A program made the translations under genes and the position numbers. Positions 1 to 9,091 of a DNA stretch of 64,000 bases are shown one piece after another. The notes beneath the pieces are model-generated. The model was not told the origin of the DNA. It saw only the letters and a program-made list of their open reading frames with translations, and did no database searches. Each line of letters begins with the position of its first letter. The stretch's first letter is position 1. The stretch is from positions 2,356,001 to 2,420,000 of the forward strand of contig NZ_LVWJ02000014.1 in the NCBI RefSeq assembly GCF_001625015.1, read 5' to 3'. The stretch comes from Lewinella sp. 4G2 (GTDB taxonomy: Bacteria; Bacteroidota; Bacteroidia; Chitinophagales; Saprospiraceae).

Positions 1-1
1 G

Positions 2-184
2 ACGCTTTGGTCAGCAAGCGTTGATCCCTACGGGATTACACCCGTTTTAGTGGCCATTCTTTTTGCTGTTGCGGCCGTTACTTATTGTGTGGATCGGTTT
101 TTGGTGCAGTCACTCAGTCTTGGGAAAGTATGGTTTGTTGAGGTGGGGGTGATTGCGTTTGGTGCGATTGTTGTTGGGATGTAG
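2..184 (+). CDS. C-terminal fragment of a membrane protein (5' end outside window)
   Basis: An open frame enters from the left edge and ends at a TAG after 60 codons. It encodes two hydrophobic stretches, one around ITPVLVAILFAVAAVTY and one around VGVIAFGAIVVGM, so it looks like the last two membrane spans of an integral membrane protein. Too little is visible to name the family. An opposite-strand reading frame overlaps it but shows no protein-like features. Confidence 0.5.
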   Translation, partial: TLWSASVDPYGITPVLVAILFAVAAVTYCVDRFLVQSLSLGKVWFVEVGVIAFGAIVVGM

Positions 185-269
185 TATGCGAATACTTTAT
201 TGAATCCAAGCGCAAAGTGCGTAAACCTCGGTTTGGATGCTATAGAATTACCAACTCTGCAATGCCGTT

Positions 270-638
270 TCACCCAACCCGCAAAATCTTCTCCATCTTC
301 CGCCCCCGCGCCAATTCATCCACCAACTTATCCAGATACCGGCACTGGCGCGTCAGATCATTCTCGATCTCCTCCACCCGGTAACCGCAGATGACGCCTT
401 TGATGAGGTGGGCATTGGGATTAAGCGTGGCCCCCGCAAAAAAATCCTCAAAGGTGGCAGTGGGGGAGGTAATGAAATCCTGCAGCGATTCCTCGTCGTA
501 GCCAGTCAGCCAGGTAATGACTTCGTGGAGTTCGGCAACCGTACGGCCCTTCTTTTCCACTTTGGTGACGTAGTGGGGGTAGACGCCGAAGAACTTCATC
601 GTCCGGATGCGCTCGTGGTGTTTTTCGGAGGGAGTCAT
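270..638 (-). CDS. DUF2200 family protein
   Basis: A 122-residue protein matching DUF2200 along its whole length. Recognisable segments are [42 protein letters not shown] and the C-terminal [20 protein letters not shown]. It has no signal peptide or membrane span, so it should be cytoplasmic. The family has no established function. It stands alone on the minus strand, about 70 bp from its nearest neighbour on the same strand. The ATG start gives the charged N-terminus usual for the family. Confidence 0.85.
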   Translation of the reverse strand: MTPSEKHHERIRTMKFFGVYPHYVTKVEKKGRTVAELHEVITWLTGYDEESLQDFITSPTATFEDFFAGATLNPNAHLIKGVICGYRVEEIENDLTRQCRYLDKLVDELARGRKMEKILRVG

Positions 639-707
639 GAGAGTCGTATTGATATTTAAGTCCGTGCCTGCATTGCTTGGAGTGGCATTATGGGTAATGC
701 GAATAAC

Positions 708-1139
708 TTATTTCCCCCGCAACCCAATCGCCAGTGTCCCGCCCAACCAAGCCATCGGCAAGTAGGCCAGCACGATATCCACTACAGTAAACCAAAGGGG
801 GCCGGGGAGCATCACGTTCACGGCGATGCCACCAATCAGGAACAACACGCCGATGGCCAGCGCGTACCGCATCTTCCGCGTCCTGGCGATCAGGGCGGCG
901 ACGAGGGCACCTACGAACGTCCCCAGCGCGTGGCCGAGGAAGGGGAAAAGGAAATGCTTCGCCTCCATGCCGGGCATCGCCGCAGCCAGGGCCTCCATGT
1001 CGGAAAGGTCGATCCCCTCGAGGGGAAAAACCGAATGGCCAAGGGAAACCAGGCCCATGTTGACGGCGCTGCCGACTATCCAGCCAGCAATCATGGCCAA
1101 GATGCCGTAGAGAATGTTCTTTGATTTTTCGTTGCTCAT
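708..1139 (-). CDS. Small integral membrane protein, unknown family
   Basis: A 143-residue protein with about four predicted membrane helices: ILYGILAMIAGWIVGSAVNM near the N-terminus, FLGHALGTFVGALVAALIA in the middle, then ALAIGVLFLIGGIAVNVML and a last span near VVDIVLAYLPMAWLGGTLAI. Small and glycine residues abound in the helices. I do not recognise a named domain. It reads in the same direction as the DUF2200 gene downstream and the histidine kinase gene upstream but is not tightly linked to either. Confidence 0.7.
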   Translation of the reverse strand: MSNEKSKNILYGILAMIAGWIVGSAVNMGLVSLGHSVFPLEGIDLSDMEALAAAMPGMEAKHFLFPFLGHALGTFVGALVAALIARTRKMRYALAIGVLFLIGGIAVNVMLPGPLWFTVVDIVLAYLPMAWLGGTLAIGLRGK

Positions 1140-1212
1140 CGGAGACGCTTTGTTAGCGTTAAGCTATGGAATTTTATCCTCTTGTCTTGAGGTGCCGTTA
1201 GCTGTATTACCC

Positions 1213-3141
1213 CTACTCCGTTTCTGGAAAACGTAAAGTGACCGTCGTCCCGTTGGTTGTTGCAATCTGAAGCTCTGCCGCTAACTGCTCGGAAAGGGTA
1301 GAAATGAGCAGGCTGCCGAAGGAGTTGCGGGTGTCAGTAGCCGCTGGGTCGTATCCGGAACCATCGTCGGCAATTTGCAATACAATGTCATCTCCCACTT
1401 TTTGCAAATTAATGGAGAGTAGCCCGTCTTCTCTGCCGGTGAAGGCGTATTTGAGCGAATTGGTGATGAGTTCGTTAGCGATCAACCCGAGAGGTATCAT
1501 CCGGTCAATATCCAATTTAATGTCTTCCAGATGCATCTCTAGTTTCAGCGCCAATCCTTTCACGTTCAGTACCCCAAGCAATTCGGTGACTAACTGTTCT
1601 AAGTAGTCTTTTACGCCAATTTCCGGAGAAAGGCTATCGCGCAGGTACAGGCGTTGGTGAATGATGGCCATGGATCTAACCCGCTGCCGCCCCATCTCCA
1701 TCGCCGATAAGGCCGCGGGGTCGTCAATAAAACGACTCTGGAGAGATAATAGGCTGGAAATCATTTGTAGGTTGTTCTTTACCCGGTGGTGGATCTCCTT
1801 CAGCAGGGTCTCTTTTTCATTTAGCGCTACCTCAATAATTTGGTGTTGGCGGCTGATTCGTTGTCGCTGCTGCCAGATGAAGTAGAGAAATCCGGAGAGC
1901 ACGCTCATGATCAGCAGACCACCAATGATCAGGTTCCGTTGGCGGCTCAACTTATCCCGGTTGATGCCATCTTCGTAGGCTAACCGCTCTATTTCAGCCT
2001 GCTGCTCCTTAGTCTGGTACTTGGCCTCCATCTCCGCAATGGATTCAATCCGGTTCTTTTCGATAGCTGCCTCCCGCGTTGCGGCGGCCTTTTCAAGATA
2101 GTGTACGGTCGAATCCAACTGCTCGGTTTCCCGAAACACGAAGAGTAATCCCTTCTCACCACCGGCGATAATATTACTTACGCCGCGCGCGCCGGCGACA
2201 GCATTACGGTAGTATTTTTCTGCCTCATTGTAGCGCTTCAGTTTCAAGTGAGCCGTACCCAGCTGAAGGTTCATGAATGCGCGCTGGCGAAAGTATTCGT
2301 CTGGTTCGAAGGCGTGGATTGCTTTGGTAGCATAGTTAATCGCTTCCTCGCGATTGTTGCGGCTGTTTGCCAGTTGGGCCAAATTAAGGTACACATTCCC
2401 TTTATTGATGTCTCGCTTTTCTACGGGCAAATCGTCGGCGCGAGCCAGTGCCTGCTCGTAGTAGTCGTTTGCTCCGTCCAGGCGGTTCTGCTTTTTCGCA
2501 ATTATTCCGAGGGTTGAAAGGATGATCACTTCATTTTCGATCATCCCCAGTTTGCGAATCAATTCCAGGCTCTGCAAACTATAGGTCTCCGCTTTGTCGA
2601 AGTTGTTTAGCCTCCGGTGCGTATTACCAAGCTCACTGAGTAGGGATAAGGTGTACTCATCATCGTTTACCCGTTTAGCCTCTACCAACGCGCGTTGCTG
2701 GATCTTGAATGCCTCCTCTAACTTCCCCATTCGCGAAGCTACCAATCCAGCTAGTTCGCCGGCCCTGGCCGCTAGCCTGCCCTCCCCTAAGGATTGATGG
2801 ATGTCAAAGGAAGCAACTGCCGAGGCGAAAGCAACTGACCAATCTTGTACACTTTTCGCCCGGTAGGCCTCGGCATATTGGTAGCGGCCCGATCGACTGT
2901 CGTCGCCTTGGGTCAGTCCATTTAGGGTATCAAGAGCCTGACGACTGGCCGTAGTATCTCTTTCGTCCACCAGTAGCAGGACGACTGATTCATAGGCGGT
3001 AAAACGCTCTTCTTCGTTGGCGGTGGTTCTAAAAATGCTCCGCAAACTATCCACTGCTATACTTTGGGCGCTGACGCAGGTACCGGGCAGGAGGGCAAGC
3101 AACAAAGAACACCAGGAAAGACGTATTGCCAACTTCAACAT
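1213..3141 (-). CDS. TPR-containing membrane sensor histidine kinase (HisKA_2 type)
   Basis: A sensor kinase of about 642 residues. It has a signal-like N-terminus ending near CVSAQS, then a periplasmic array of tetratricopeptide repeats to about residue 390, one membrane helix (LIIGGLLIMSVLSGFLYFIW), a short coiled coil, and a HisKA_2 domain with the phospho-acceptor in KEIHHRVKNNLQ (near residue 450). The HATPase domain follows, with N-box GLIANELITNSLKYAF and G-box IADDGSGYDP. The chosen ATG lies just before the hydrophobic signal segment; an in-frame start 63 bases upstream would add an unlikely charged leader. No response regulator is adjacent, so its partner is unknown; kinases of this build often work with LytTR regulators. 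Confidence 0.9.
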   Translation of the reverse strand: MLKLAIRLSWCSLLLALLPGTCVSAQSIAVDSLRSIFRTTANEEERFTAYESVVLLLVDERDTTASRQALDTLNGLTQGDDSRSGRYQYAEAYRAKSVQDWSVAFASAVASFDIHQSLGEGRLAARAGELAGLVASRMGKLEEAFKIQQRALVEAKRVNDDEYTLSLLSELGNTHRRLNNFDKAETYSLQSLELIRKLGMIENEVIILSTLGIIAKKQNRLDGANDYYEQALARADDLPVEKRDINKGNVYLNLAQLANSRNNREEAINYATKAIHAFEPDEYFRQRAFMNLQLGTAHLKLKRYNEAEKYYRNAVAGARGVSNIIAGGEKGLLFVFRETEQLDSTVHYLEKAAATREAAIEKNRIESIAEMEAKYQTKEQQAEIERLAYEDGINRDKLSRQRNLIIGGLLIMSVLSGFLYFIWQQRQRISRQHQIIEVALNEKETLLKEIHHRVKNNLQMISSLLSLQSRFIDDPAALSAMEMGRQRVRSMAIIHQRLYLRDSLSPEIGVKDYLEQLVTELLGVLNVKGLALKLEMHLEDIKLDIDRMIPLGLIANELITNSLKYAFTGREDGLLSINLQKVGDDIVLQIADDGSGYDPAATDTRNSFGSLLISTLSEQLAAELQIATTNGTTVTLRFPETE

Positions 3142-3227
3142 ACCGCTAAAATACGGATGTATCCTGTTTGGACGTGGTGCAAGGTCAACCCCTTTTCTCC
3201 GCAAGTTTTAGACGTAAGGAGGCCCTG

Positions 3228-4448
3228 TCAAGCATTCACCCCCACAAAAATCTCCACCTCCGCAGCCTGCGGGTTCATCGCCTTAACGCCGTACACCTCA
3301 AAATCGGCCCGGTAGGCGCGGTTGAGATCGGTCGCCCAGATGTCGCGCCAGGCCTGGTAGACGACGCCTTGTTGGAGGTCACCCTTGCAGGTAAATTGGG
3401 CGAATTGGCCGCCGGGTACGGTGATGCCCGTAAAGCCCTCCGGCACCGCGTCGAGAGAAGTTACGCGGTAACCGAGCACGGTCAGGTATTCGCCGGTGTG
3501 GTCCGATTCGTAGTCGGTGTAGACGCAGTAGATAGTGCCATCCACTTTGTTCGGGATTTGGGTGGCGAGATTATCTCCCAGTAAGCGTTGCCAGAGACCT
3601 CCAATGGCGGCGGCGGCCGCTTGCGGGTCCGCATTCGAGGTGCGGACGGAGATGCCCACTACGGGGAAATCAGAAATTTGCTGGGTCGTCATGTCTTCGT
3701 TTTTTGGTGACGCCCCAAAGTTCCCGCCCCGCAGTGACAGCCCTATGTCAGGGGTGCGGTAATAATTTTTGCGGCACTCCCGCAGGTAGTCTTCCAGCGT
3801 CATCCGGTGAGGCTCGAAGTGCTCCGCTAGTTCCCGAAATTGCTGAATGCGGTCCAGGCGGAAGGCGCGGAAATCAGCCTTCGTGCGGCACCTGGCGATC
3901 ACGATCCAGTTACCCCCGGAGGTGTACACAGCGAAGGGTTCAATCACCCGTTCGCTCCGGTGGCCGCTCTCGGAAACGTAGGCCAAATGGCAGAGGTGGT
4001 GGTGGGTAATGGCGTGCTGCACGTCCATCAGGTGCACGCTCGTCCGCCGCGCCTCCGGGTTGTCGCGGGATTGCAGGCGGGCGGCCAGCAATTCCGAGCG
4101 GTCCTTGGCGGCGCCCGGTAAAATGGCCCGCAGTTTGGTCGTCGCTGCCCGGTAGGCCTCTACCAGCGAGGCGTCGCGGTTAGCCCGCACGAGTGTCTCG
4201 GCCGTGATCAGGGCCGCAGCCTCAGCTTCGGTGAACATCACCGGCGGCATCCGGTAGCCCTCCACCAGGGAGTAGCCCTTGCCCTCCACGTTGATGACGG
4301 GTACGCCGGCCTCCTCCAGCGTCCGCACGTCGCGGTAAATCGTCCGTACGCTCACACCGTGCGCCTCCGCCAATTGCTGGGCCGTCACCAATTTACGGGC
4401 TTGCAACTGGGTCAGCAGGGTCGTCAATCTGGTGAGGCGGTTGGGCAT
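3228..4448 (-). CDS. WYL-domain transcriptional regulator fused to a GyrI-like effector domain
   Basis: A 406-residue YafY-type regulator. The N-terminus (about 1-60) is a DeoR/HTH_11 winged helix (AEAHGVSVRTIYRDVRTLEEAGVPV). A WYL domain follows (VIEPFAVYTSGGNWIVIARC and DFRAFRLDRI). From about residue 255 a second module starts with MTTQQISDFPVVGISVRTS and runs to the end; it has the pattern of GyrI-like/Cass2 effector-binding domains (FTGITVPGGQFAQFTCKG, QAWRDIWATDL). Start: the ATG at MPNRLTRL matches family N-termini; the longer frame would add 57 unlikely residues. It probably senses a small ligand, but no target operon is evident. The two halves might have arisen by fusion of neighbouring genes. 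Confidence 0.85.
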   Translation of the reverse strand: MPNRLTRLTTLLTQLQARKLVTAQQLAEAHGVSVRTIYRDVRTLEEAGVPVINVEGKGYSLVEGYRMPPVMFTEAEAAALITAETLVRANRDASLVEAYRAATTKLRAILPGAAKDRSELLAARLQSRDNPEARRTSVHLMDVQHAITHHHLCHLAYVSESGHRSERVIEPFAVYTSGGNWIVIARCRTKADFRAFRLDRIQQFRELAEHFEPHRMTLEDYLRECRKNYYRTPDIGLSLRGGNFGASPKNEDMTTQQISDFPVVGISVRTSNADPQAAAAAIGGLWQRLLGDNLATQIPNKVDGTIYCVYTDYESDHTGEYLTVLGYRVTSLDAVPEGFTGITVPGGQFAQFTCKGDLQQGVVYQAWRDIWATDLNRAYRADFEVYGVKAMNPQAAEVEIFVGVNA

Positions 4449-4474
4449 TGGTGGTCGCTTATTTCTAACTTCTT

Positions 4475-4524
4475 GGGCGCCCCGACTGAGTGCGGGACTT
4501 ACTGCGTGGCGCTGTCGCAGGTGC
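4475..4524 (-). repeat. Full-length copy of dispersed ~50-bp hairpin element
   Basis: Read on the minus strand it starts with GCACCTGCGACAGCGCC, continues CACGCAGTAAGTCCCG and ends at TCGGGGCGC. CCCG and CGGG flank an 8-nt loop, giving a small hairpin. A copy at 54773-54822 shares 33 of the first 35 bases, including flanks beyond the 17-bp core. Lies in the spacer between the WYL regulator and the glycosyltransferase operon. Confidence 0.8.
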
Positions 4525-4615
4525 AGGGTGGGGGATTGAGTAATACGGTTGCAACGGACGAAAAAGGACCAATCCCTCAGCAAAAGCCCTATCCCCACTA
4601 CTCGATCCTTACTCC

Positions 4616-4665
4616 GCACCCGCGCGAGCGCCCAACTCGCCCCGCCAAGAATCGGGGGCAGCGCC
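4616..4665 (+). repeat. Second copy of the dispersed hairpin element, inverted relative to the first
   Basis: Begins GCACCCGCGCGAGCGCC followed by CAACTCG, then CCCCG, an 8-nt loop and CGGGG. The AACTC segment after the core is shared with the copy at 18740, so there appear to be two subtypes. Two inverted copies about 90 bp apart fill most of this intergenic gap. Confidence 0.7.
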
Positions 4666-4709
4666 CAAAAAATGCGTGACGAGTCAAGTAATGGACTAAC
4701 GCGTAGCCA

Positions 4710-5438
4710 CTACCCAAAAAGACCGTACTTAACGATGCAGTAGATGGCCCGGAAGCCATCCTTATAATTGATCTTTTTGCCCTCCGCGTAAGTGCGGCCG
4801 TAGTAACTGATGCCGACCTCGTAGATCCGGATATCGGTGAAACGGGAGGTTTTGATGGTCACCTCCGGCTCGAAACCAAAGCGGTTCTCCTGAATGTCGA
4901 TGGACTTGAGGACTTTGGCCGGGAAGAGTTTGTAACAGGTCTCCATGTCCGTCAGGTTGAGGTTGGTGAACATGTTACAGAGGAAGGTGAGCAATTTGTT
5001 GCCGATGGAATGCCAGAAGAAGAGGATGCGGTGGGGCTTTCCGCCGATGAACCGGGAGCCGTAAACGACGTCCGCGTGCCCATCCACGATGGGCTGCAGC
5101 AGCAGGTTGAACTCCCGTGGGTCGTACTCGAGGTCGGCGTCCTGGATGATGATGTGGTCACCCGTAGCGGCCTGGATGCCCGTGCGCAAAGCGGCGCCCT
5201 TGCCTTTATTTACCTGGTGGCGGGCCGTCAGGATATTACGATCGGGGTGGGCGGCGACGTATTCCTGCAGCAGTGCCAACGACCGGTCCGTGGAGCAATC
5301 GTCGACCACCACGATCTCCTTGTTGATGCCGGCGATGAGTTCCACCTCGTGGAGCTTATCGAGTACGCTAACGAGCGTAGCCTCCTCGTTGTACATGGGG
5401 ACGATAATACTGAGTAGTTGAGGAGCGGGATTATTCAT
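4710..5438 (-). CDS. Family 2 glycosyltransferase (dolichol-phosphate mannosyltransferase-like)
   Basis: A 242-residue GT-A fold enzyme. It shows [14 protein letters not shown] at the N-terminus, the nucleotide-sugar site [13 protein letters not shown], the metal motif in [11 protein letters not shown], and YGSRFIGGK, as in polyprenyl-phosphate mannosyl/glucosyl transferases. No C-terminal membrane segment is present, so it is the soluble type. It probably loads a sugar on a lipid carrier for the two membrane transferases encoded upstream. I chose the ATG at MNNPAP, which overlaps the upstream gene by 8 bp; an alternative ATG 12 bases earlier is possible. Confidence 0.88.
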   Translation of the reverse strand: MNNPAPQLLSIIVPMYNEEATLVSVLDKLHEVELIAGINKEIVVVDDCSTDRSLALLQEYVAAHPDRNILTARHQVNKGKGAALRTGIQAATGDHIIIQDADLEYDPREFNLLLQPIVDGHADVVYGSRFIGGKPHRILFFWHSIGNKLLTFLCNMFTNLNLTDMETCYKLFPAKVLKSIDIQENRFGFEPEVTIKTSRFTDIRIYEVGISYYGRTYAEGKKINYKDGFRAIYCIVKYGLFG

Positions 5439-7227
5439 ACAGGGCGGCAACGCTAAGATCGGTGACGGTAAAGGGAAGGGGGCTGCCGACGTTCCAGAAG
5501 TCGACGGTAATGGTATCGATGGGGATGAGGGGCTTACGGACGTCCAAAAATAAGCGTTTGGTTTCGCCGTGCTCCATGATGCGCTGGATCTTGTAAAAAT
5601 CGCGGGTGATCTGGGCGCCCTCGAAGTAGGTCTCGACCCGGAATTGGGTCATGTTGTAATGGTTCCACTCCTTGAGCCCCATCTGGCCGGTGACGTAGAC
5701 GCGGATCCATTCGTAGTCCTCCGGCAGCAAGTCGCTGGGAATCTTGGTGACGCCCGCCCAGGTATTGTCCGGGTTGAGCTCCTTCCGGTAGCTCGTGTCC
5801 CGGTACACCTCGACTTCGCGGGATGGCTCGCCGGGGAAAATGCGTTTCTGCCCGTCGAGCATCCGGAGCTTGACGGGATTCTTGTCGTAGGTGAACAACG
5901 TATTCCAGAAGTAAGCCTCCGTCATGACGCCCACGTGCAGCAAACCGCCCCGGTGCGCCTGGTGGGTGAACCAGAGATTGGCGTAGATGAATAGCAACGT
6001 GAGGGCACCCACGATCCACTTCATCACCGTTCTTCCCTTCAGACAGGCCGCCACGAACGCTGTGAGCGGAAAGGCAAGGATGGGGTAGCACTGCACCATC
6101 GTCCGTTGGCCGAGGGAGCCGCCGTAGGTCCAGTGGTCCCAGGCAAAAGCAACGTAAATGAAAAGGATGGAGAAAATGATGGTCGGGAAGAAAAGCCGGC
6201 GGTCCCGCCGGAACAGGAAGTAGAAGCCGATCAGGGAAAAGACCATCAATGGTGAGTACAGCAGCCAGCCCGATTCGTAGCTGACGAAGCCTTCCCTGAG
6301 GTGGGGTGCCAGCCAGCTGAAGCCCTCCTCCTCGTAGCTGTACACGATCCAGTTGCCCGTTGCGTGGTGCCAGTAAAACAATTGAAGACTGCCGATAGCC
6401 AGCGTAATCAGTGCGGCGGTGCCAAGTGCGGGAAGTTGGCCACCCAGGACCTTTAGACGTTGCTGAATGGACTCTCGCGAGGTCAGATCCACCCCCCACA
6501 AGAGCGGGATCAGGCAACTAAGGATCTCCGTCGGCCGCGTCAACGCCGCCAAACCCACCAATACGCCGATGATGGCTCCCTTCGCAAGATCGGGTCGCTC
6601 GTAAAAACGGATGGTCGTATAAATCAGCAGGGTATAAAGAACGAAGAGGGTGTTGTGCGTCATCGCCCCGTCCAGCGCCGTATAGTTGAGGTAGTTGGAG
6701 CCCAGCACGATGCCCGCCATTGTCAGCGCCACCGGCCACTCGTCGAAGTAACGGCGCAGGATCTTCCGTAAGAAAATGAGCCCGATGATGGCGTAAATCA
6801 GAAAGCCGATGGAAACGGCCAACTGATAGGGAAAGGAGTACCCATCCGGTGGATACTGAGGGCTCGCCGTTGCGTAAGCGTGGGCCGCCAGAAAGAAGGG
6901 CGTGTAAATGAGGGCCTGCCCGGCGGAATATTTCATGACGAGGTTGCCGGACTCCTCGTGCAAGAAAGCCTGGTTGACGTGGGGCGTAGGCATGTACTCA
7001 TCCACCACGTCCTGTAGGAAAACCGGATTGTCCAGCTGGTCGTGGATGAAGACCGCCGGCAGGTAGGCGTAGTAGCCGGATACGTCCCAGGAAATCGTCG
7101 TGTGCAAGCCCGTCTGCTTCCAGCGCGGCGCGTAGAAGAAGTGGGTCGCCAGCACCGTCAGGATGAGGGCCAACAGGGCGTAGCGGGATACCTTTCCGGA
7201 CCTGCGTTGGGGTGTAGCGTCACTCAT
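5431..7227 (-). CDS. Polytopic membrane glycosyltransferase (GT-C/PMT-like)
   Basis: A 598-residue multi-pass protein with about ten membrane helices in the first 430 residues and a soluble C-terminal domain. The first periplasmic loop carries [19 protein letters not shown], with an acidic residue placed as in GT-C transferases that use polyprenyl-phosphate sugars. The start overlaps the end of the upstream gene in an ATGAGTGA arrangement, and its end overlaps the GT2 gene, so the three genes are likely translated together. It likely transfers a sugar from a lipid carrier onto a surface glycan or protein; substrate unknown. Confidence 0.8.
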   Translation of the reverse strand: MSDATPQRRSGKVSRYALLALILTVLATHFFYAPRWKQTGLHTTISWDVSGYYAYLPAVFIHDQLDNPVFLQDVVDEYMPTPHVNQAFLHEESGNLVMKYSAGQALIYTPFFLAAHAYATASPQYPPDGYSFPYQLAVSIGFLIYAIIGLIFLRKILRRYFDEWPVALTMAGIVLGSNYLNYTALDGAMTHNTLFVLYTLLIYTTIRFYERPDLAKGAIIGVLVGLAALTRPTEILSCLIPLLWGVDLTSRESIQQRLKVLGGQLPALGTAALITLAIGSLQLFYWHHATGNWIVYSYEEEGFSWLAPHLREGFVSYESGWLLYSPLMVFSLIGFYFLFRRDRRLFFPTIIFSILFIYVAFAWDHWTYGGSLGQRTMVQCYPILAFPLTAFVAACLKGRTVMKWIVGALTLLFIYANLWFTHQAHRGGLLHVGVMTEAYFWNTLFTYDKNPVKLRMLDGQKRIFPGEPSREVEVYRDTSYRKELNPDNTWAGVTKIPSDLLPEDYEWIRVYVTGQMGLKEWNHYNMTQFRVETYFEGAQITRDFYKIQRIMEHGETKRLFLDVRKPLIPIDTITVDFWNVGSPLPFTVTDLSVAALYE

Positions 7228-8722
7228 TACCTGAGGTAGAAGAATTGGATGGTGGAGGGGTAGGCTCTGGTGATTTCAATTTGAGGACCTTGACGCTACC
7301 GCGGGCCAAAAGTACGCTATCTACGTAGGGAACCAACTCCGCCGAATTGTGCCACTCCTCCAGCGTGGAGTAGAGGTAGTTAATGTTGTGGTTACTCACC
7401 AAGTCGTTGACCCACTCCACGGGTATGGGTTCCGTAAAGGCGTGCCCCCGCTTATCGATCCGGTAGGCCACCACGTCGTTGGATTGCTCGCTCATGATGA
7501 GGCACAGGGCATCGCGGGGGACGGCCGCCTTCAGTTCTTCGGAGTAAGCCAGGATGTCTTCGTTGACCCAGGATTCCTTGACGCCCCACCAGGCATCCGT
7601 CCGGCTCGGTGCGTAAAGGGCCGCCCAAATGCAAAAGGCGGGAGTGATGTACTTGAGGTAGGGGACGTCCAACAGCCACTTGAAGCCTAATCCCATTACG
7701 GGAAGTAACCAGGCGAAGAAGGGCATCAGGTAGTAGTCGTGGTTGGTATAAATCGGTTGTAGTTCCAGCGCGAGGAAAAGACAGGTGATGCCCGCCAGCG
7801 CCCAAATCCACGGATACTGTTTGGCTTTGCGGAATAGCTGGATGAGCCCAATCCAAAACGGTACCCACATGGGCGGGATGGTAATGAGGTAGGGGAACAT
7901 CTTATCGTAGTGCCATTTCAGCAGGTAGCGGATGAGTTCCCAGTCCGTTTCCCCGTCCATGCCGCCGGTGAGGACGGGGTTGTCCGTCCAGGTCGGGATG
8001 ACCCACGCGTACCAGGCCAGGGCGGGGGCCACCGTCAGTAATTGGATGCCGGCGTAGGCGAAGGGCTGGCGCTTTTGGGATGACTTCCCGAATAGGTCCA
8101 TCAGGAAGTAGACAATGCTCACGATGGCGAACATCAGGTAAGGCAACTTCGCTAGCGTGGCCAGCAGGAGGCAGAGGCTCGCCGCCCACAAGTGCTTTCG
8201 CCGCTGGCTTTCCCGGTGGGTGACGATGAAGTAGACGTACCAAATGGCCGCGGCCAGCGCCAAATGATCCGGCAGCGGGTTGATAGCGTAGTAATAAAAC
8301 ACGGGGGAGTACTGCAACAGCACGGCCGTCAGTAGCGCCGCCGGCCAGCTGTTGGTGAAGCGGTGAACGAGGAAGAACATCCCAAGCACCGAAAAGGCAC
8401 AGATGAGGAAAATGCTCAGGCGCACGGTCAGGATACTCTCCCCAGTCACCTTTTGTACCATGGCGATGGACCACTGCATGATGGGGAATTCCCTCCGCTG
8501 GATATCACTCTTGAACCCCGTTACGTCGTAGCTGCGCGGGTTAAAGATATTCGCGTCGTGGCGGACGAAGTTGCGGATGTTCCACACCGTCTGCGCCTGG
8601 CGGATCCCGTGCACCCCCTGAATCTCCGTATTTAAATGCGGCCCGTGCTGCAGCAAGCTGACGCCGATGGCCAGCAAAAGCAGGATAAAGCAGAACCGAA
8701 ACGAGTGGATGGTCTGGTGCAT
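7220..8722 (-). CDS. GT39/ArnT-like membrane glycosyltransferase
   Basis: A 500-residue polytopic membrane protein, first gene of a three-gene overlapping operon. After the first helix comes a periplasmic loop with EIQGVHGIRQAQTVWNIRNF, typical of ArnT/PMT-like proteins, followed by about nine more helices and a soluble C-terminal tail. The ATG at MHQTIHSF is preferred to an in-frame TTG seven codons upstream. It belongs functionally with the two downstream transferases, probably in envelope glycan or protein glycosylation. Confidence 0.78.
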   Translation of the reverse strand: MHQTIHSFRFCFILLLLAIGVSLLQHGPHLNTEIQGVHGIRQAQTVWNIRNFVRHDANIFNPRSYDVTGFKSDIQRREFPIMQWSIAMVQKVTGESILTVRLSIFLICAFSVLGMFFLVHRFTNSWPAALLTAVLLQYSPVFYYYAINPLPDHLALAAAIWYVYFIVTHRESQRRKHLWAASLCLLLATLAKLPYLMFAIVSIVYFLMDLFGKSSQKRQPFAYAGIQLLTVAPALAWYAWVIPTWTDNPVLTGGMDGETDWELIRYLLKWHYDKMFPYLITIPPMWVPFWIGLIQLFRKAKQYPWIWALAGITCLFLALELQPIYTNHDYYLMPFFAWLLPVMGLGFKWLLDVPYLKYITPAFCIWAALYAPSRTDAWWGVKESWVNEDILAYSEELKAAVPRDALCLIMSEQSNDVVAYRIDKRGHAFTEPIPVEWVNDLVSNHNINYLYSTLEEWHNSAELVPYVDSVLLARGSVKVLKLKSPEPTPPPSNSSTSGNE

Positions 8723-9091
8723 CAATAGGGTGGGGTGGAGCAAGCGGGCCTATTGGACCGGCGGGCGGGCAAGCGCCAACAAAGGTCGCACAATTATTTA
8801 ACCCGTACTAAAGTGGAGGGGGAGCCTTGCCTCCGAAATAAGGCCGAAATACGGACCAATTGGGGGAAAGTCAGACAAGCCCGATCCGGCGACCCTAAAG
8901 GAGGCAAAATTGGCTGACTACTAACGGTCTAGCAAGACGGTGCATTTGTCGGCTACTGCCATCGGGTTACCATTGGGAAACTCTTTACACTAAGGCGAAT
9001 AAATGCAGTCAACAAGGGGCGGAATTGTGGGTTAAGCAGGAGTCACTTGTTCTAACACCGGGCCAAAATCCGGACTTTAACCAGCCCGTAA
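8723..9091. other. Divergent intergenic region between glycosyltransferase and ABC exporter operons
   Basis: About 370 bp with no convincing gene; the short plus-strand frame inside it has no protein-like features. It must contain promoters for both operons. The only recognisable signal is the plus-strand promoter listed separately. I see no repeat core or strong hairpin here. Confidence 0.5.
8945..8975 (+). promoter_or_regulatory. Bacteroidota-type promoter for the ABC exporter operon
   Basis: A TTTG box is followed after 19 bases by TACCATTG, close to the Bacteroidota consensus of TTTG at -33 and TAnnTTTG at -7. It would start transcription about 110 nt before the ABC gene. One mismatch in the -7 box; untested. 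Confidence 0.45.

Noticed and set aside
82-273. Minus-strand frame of 63 codons at the left edge
   Set aside because: It overlaps the plus-strand membrane protein fragment and part of the DUF2200 gene side, with no recognisable motif or composition of a protein.
5534-6517. 327-codon frame inside the membrane glycosyltransferase gene
   Set aside because: A shadow of the real gene in another frame; Pro/Arg/His-rich with no membrane or catalytic pattern.
8735-8917. 60-codon plus-strand frame in the glycosyltransferase/ABC spacer
   Set aside because: Composition is unlike a protein, it has no conserved features, and it overlaps likely promoter sequence.
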